Source: an uncultured Oligoflexia bacterium | Lineage (GTDB): Bacteria; Bdellovibrionota; Bacteriovoracia; Bacteriovoracales; Bacteriovoracaceae | Assembly (NCBI GenBank): GCA_937120495.1 | Contig: CAKZJW010000094.1 | Coordinates: 1 to 33,459 of the forward strand | DNA: 33,459 nt | Direction: 5' to 3' | In this document: positions 31,316-33,459 of the stretch, piece after piece | How the letters are laid out: the number at the start of each line of letters is the position of its first letter | Numbering within the stretch: position 1 is the stretch's first letter | Notes under the pieces: model-generated | The model's input: only the letters and a program-made list of their open reading frames with translations | What the model was told of the DNA's origin: nothing | The model's database searches: none | Position numbers and translations under genes: made by a program

Positions 31316-32628
31316 AGTTCGATTGGTTCTTGTTTTTTTAAGGATATTATTTCATTAGAGAGCTGACTTTGTAAATCATCTTTAAAAGATGAAATAGAGT
31401 CTTGAGTTCCATGGTTTAGGATTATTTTATTTTTAGGCTTAATCCCTTTTATAAAACTAATCAATTCGCTCTCATCAGCGTGGGCCGAAAGGCTTGTTAG
31501 CTTATCGATTGTAGCTTGAACTTTAAGAGTACGACCTTTAAAAGGAATTTGGTCAGCCCCTTCAAGCAGTTGTCGCCCTAGAGTATCTATAGCTTGAAAG
31601 CCTGTGAATAAAATAAAATTTTTCTTATTTTCTGCTAACATCTCAAAGTGCTTTAGAACTTTTCCTCCTGTGAGCATACCACTGGAACTTATAAGAATAT
31701 ACGGCTTATTCTTTTTTTCAAGAAGCTTATTATCTTTTGGAAACTCAATCATTTTAATTCTTTTAAAAGCCTCTTTAAATTTATCCGAATCGATATTGAG
31801 CTCATCAGCATACTTTAAATAGACATTACTTGCAGCAATGGCCATAGGGCTATCAAGAAGAACAGGGCAAGTTAGATCTGGATGATCTTGTAAAAAATTA
31901 TGAATAAGAACAACTAACTCTTGAGTTCTTGCAATAGCAAAACTTGGGATAAGCAAGACACCATTTGTCTCTTTTATATGTTTAATTGCACGACTCATTT
32001 TTTTTGATCTTTCGGCTTTATCTTCGTGATCTCTATTTCCATAGGTCGATTCAATAACGAGATGATCGATATTACTTGGTAGCTTTGGAGCAGAGTGAAT
32101 CGAATGATCAGGCCTGCCCAGATCTCCACTAAACCAAATTCTTTTGTTTTGGGACTCAATGACAAGACTTGCGGCTCCTAGGATGTGACCCGCTTTGAAA
32201 AATTCAAATGAAAAGTCGTTAAATTTCGTTATGTCATTTAACTTTATGACCTTTAGGCAACTAATGGCAAGCTCAAGGTCAGGTTGAGTATACATTAAGC
32301 TTTCAGGAAGGTTTTCTTTTTCTAAAAGAATTTTAAAAGAATCGTTTAAAACAATATCAATTAAATCTCGCGTTTGTTGAGTACAAAAAATTTGTCCTCT
32401 AAATCCTTTTTTTATAGCGAAGGGAAGATAGCCACAATGATCATAATGAGCATGTGTGACAAAGATACAATCAACCTTTGAAAAATCAACTTCAATATTA
32501 TCAAGGTTTAATTTATCGTCTTCACCCTGGAACATACCACTGTCGATCATAATATAACTGTCTTCAGTTTTTAAAAAAGACTTAGACCCAGTAACAGTTT
32601 CCGCAGCACCAAAAGAAGTTAAATCCAC
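31312..32628 (-). CDS. Beta-CASP metallo-beta-lactamase, putative RNase
   Basis: A 438-aa member of the CPSF73/YSH1-like metallo-beta-lactamase/beta-CASP group, nucleases mostly acting on RNA. Metal motifs: HAHYDHCG (His59, His61, Asp63, His64), the Asp in WFSGDLGRPDH, and late His residues in SAHADE and NHG. The beta-CASP cap shows ESTYGNRDH, PSFAIARTQELV, LLDSPMAI and SSSGMLTGGKVLKHF. It has no signal peptide and is cytoplasmic. It sits 3 nt after uspA and is coupled to the ATP-cone nuclease. RNA turnover under stress is suggested by the neighbours but not shown by the sequence. Confidence 0.9.
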   Translation of the reverse strand: MDLTSFGAAETVTGSKSFLKTEDSYIMIDSGMFQGEDDKLNLDNIEVDFSKVDCIFVTHAHYDHCGYLPFAIKKGFRGQIFCTQQTRDLIDIVLNDSFKILLEKENLPESLMYTQPDLELAISCLKVIKLNDITKFNDFSFEFFKAGHILGAASLVIESQNKRIWFSGDLGRPDHSIHSAPKLPSNIDHLVIESTYGNRDHEDKAERSKKMSRAIKHIKETNGVLLIPSFAIARTQELVVLIHNFLQDHPDLTCPVLLDSPMAIAASNVYLKYADELNIDSDKFKEAFKRIKMIEFPKDNKLLEKKNKPYILISSSGMLTGGKVLKHFEMLAENKKNFILFTGFQAIDTLGRQLLEGADQIPFKGRTLKVQATIDKLTSLSAHADESELISFIKGIKPKNKIILNHGTQDSISSFKDDLQSQLSNEIISLKKQEPIEL

Positions 32629-32631
32629 AAA

Positions 32632-33069
32632 TTAATCCCTTATAATTAATAATTCACTTTTTGAATGACGAAGCATAAATTCGGCAAATGAGCTTGTAAA
32701 GTACCCAATAATACCATGTTTTTCTCTTGTGGAAATGATCATTTGATCAATTTTATTCTCTTGCGCATATTTTGCAAGAGACTCTCTTTCTGAATCTGAA
32801 ATAATTCCTTGTTTGATAACTTTAATTCCTTCTTCAAGATCTAAATCCTTAGCAAGGGCGTCAAGGCTTGCATCTAGGTTCTTTTGTACCTCTGTTTGAA
32901 TCTCTCCAACTTTAATTTCTGGAAAAAAACCAAATGAATGCATATTTAACACAAAGCAACTTGTGAGATGAAGCTCTGATGCTTTACTCCAATCTAATGT
33001 TTTTAATTTTGCTACAAGCGAGTCAATAGATTCACTTTGAAAATCAATACAAACCATAATCTTTTTCAT
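32632..33069 (-). CDS. Universal stress protein (UspA family)
   Basis: A 145-aa Usp-fold protein: initial strand KIMVCIDFQSES, central helix-rich part, KVIKQGIISDS, DQMIISTREKHGI and a final SELLIIRD strand. The C-terminal loop REKHG...GYFTSSFAEFMLRHSKS matches the Usp ATP-binding pattern G-x(n)-G-S only partly. AAAGGAGAGAG precedes the ATG. It heads a leftward operon usp-MBL nuclease-ATP-cone nuclease and has a CRP/FNR-type promoter with a 21-nt leader. Usp genes under FNR/Anr-type control in anaerobic survival are known in Pseudomonas, and this arrangement fits that theme. Confidence 0.9.
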   Translation of the reverse strand: MKKIMVCIDFQSESIDSLVAKLKTLDWSKASELHLTSCFVLNMHSFGFFPEIKVGEIQTEVQKNLDASLDALAKDLDLEEGIKVIKQGIISDSERESLAKYAQENKIDQMIISTREKHGIIGYFTSSFAEFMLRHSKSELLIIRD

Positions 33070-33096
33070 ACTCTCTCCTTTTTATTCATCACTAGT

Positions 33097-33138
33097 AGAA
33101 TACAGTAAAATTTAATGTTAGAGTATGACTAGTATCAT
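33097..33138 (-). promoter_or_regulatory. CRP/FNR-type promoter of the uspA operon
   Basis: ATGA-CTAGTA-TCAT at 33125-33138 with leftward TATTCT at 33097-33102, 32 bp apart centre to centre; predicted start near 33090. Rightward, no acceptable -10 lies at the matching distance for the ATPase gene. Confidence 0.78.
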
Positions 33139-33172
33139 GAAAAATTAATATAAACCGATCACTAGAAGACCT

Positions 33173-33459
33173 ATGACATCAAACGAATCTTGTTACCACT
33201 GCTCTGAAGAGATTTTAACAAATGCATCTTTTAAATATGATGATAAAGAGTTTTGTTGTAATGGCTGCCTAAGTGTTTATCGAATTTTATCGACTAACTC
33301 ACTCGAAGACTATTATCTTTATAAGGATAACCAAAAAGCTCAAAAGCCAAACGAGATTGAAGGTAAATTTGATTATCTCGACCATGAACAATTCGTTTTA
33401 GCTCATGTTCATTCTAATGATGAGGAGAATGAATTTTCTTTTTTTATTGAAGGTGTTCA
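33173..33459 (+). CDS. CcoI/FixI-type copper P-type ATPase, N-terminal part
   Basis: The first 95 residues of a protein cut by the window edge. CYHCSEEIL (7-15) and FCCNGCLSVYRIL form the Cys-rich N-terminal metal-binding domain that precedes the heavy-metal-associated and ATPase domains in CcoI/FixI-type copper ATPases, which load copper into cbb3 oxidases. The ATPase motifs are outside the window. ATG 33173 is the first possible start; no good ribosome-binding site is visible. Genes for cbb3 oxidase (ccoNOP) or its assembly may follow. Copper supply would also suit NirK and Sco here. The family is inferred from the N-terminal domain alone. Confidence 0.8.
   Translation, partial: MTSNESCYHCSEEILTNASFKYDDKEFCCNGCLSVYRILSTNSLEDYYLYKDNQKAQKPNEIEGKFDYLDHEQFVLAHVHSNDEENEFSFFIEGV

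Noticed and set aside
33139..33172. Rightward CRP/FNR-type promoter for the copper ATPase
   Set aside because: No hexamer resembling a -10 at 32 bp from the 33125-33138 site; other spacing would be special pleading.
1..33459. Mobile elements, CRISPR arrays, tRNA or rRNA genes
   Set aside because: No transposase or integrase reading frames, no direct-repeat arrays and no recognisable RNA gene were seen on either strand.

Overview
This is an AT-rich bacterial window that is almost entirely coding, with no transposases, prophage genes, tRNA, rRNA or CRISPR seen. Signal peptides, lipoboxes, a Tat signal and c-type haem motifs point to a Gram-negative respirer. Low GC, lysine/asparagine-rich proteins and mixed gene content suggest a Bdellovibrionota/Bacteriovorax-like delta-type bacterium; this is an inference with low confidence, since no 16S gene is present.

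Layout. (1) 1-4144: a denitrification block with the start of norC (leftward), then rightward cytochrome c, copper nitrite reductase nirK, a SUMF1-fold protein, a Sco copper chaperone and a TauE permease. (2) 4118-10290, leftward: a periplasmic nitrate reductase operon napD-napA-tetrahaem NapB-like-tetrahaem lipoprotein-four-cluster Fe-S protein-NrfD-type membrane protein. (3) 10437-16065, leftward: molybdenum cofactor genes moeB(-rhodanese), moaE, moaD, mobB-mobA fusion, moaC, moaA, moeA, which supply NapA. (4) 16191-18383, leftward: a CBS protein and a PLP decarboxylase. (5) 18548-22395, rightward: an M28 peptidase, a lipoprotein, a DUF808 protein, a small outer-membrane-like protein and an epimerase, the least respiratory part. 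(6) 22376-26897: nnrS, hemJ, a second cytochrome c, hemN and a monohaem secreted protein. (7) 27045-30509: CBS protein, ribosome hibernation factor, PAS histidine kinase, a response regulator fused to a CRP/FNR DNA-binding module, and a Usp-like protein. (8) 30506-33069, leftward: ATP-cone nuclease, beta-CASP metallo-beta-lactamase, UspA; then the start of a CcoI-type copper ATPase.

How it fits together. The strongest hidden signal is regulatory. A CRP/FNR-family palindrome, ATGA-N6-TCAT (variants TTGA, CTGA, GTGA), recurs in front of norC, napD, moaA, the 16191 CBS gene, the decarboxylase, nnrS/hemJ, the second cytochrome c, the 30084 Usp-like gene and the 33069 uspA. In each case a -10-like hexamer lies 32 bp (centre to centre) downstream, the geometry of a class II activator at about -41.5. 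The kinase plus REC-CRP fusion encoded in the window is an attractive candidate regulator, comparable to FixL with FixJ and FixK joined. Several of these promoters place the predicted +1 on, or 2 nt before, the A of the start codon, so the mRNAs may be leaderless. The inferred picture is a low-oxygen/nitrate/NO regulon that links denitrification, cofactor and haem supply, and dormancy functions (HPF, Usp, CBS).

Other oddities: a textbook intrinsic terminator buried in the signal-peptide codons of the SUMF1-like gene just after nirK; a secreted haem protein whose signal peptide can only be read from an ATC start; a NapB-like protein with two NapB modules; and a four-cluster Fe-S protein with Tyr in place of one cluster Cys.
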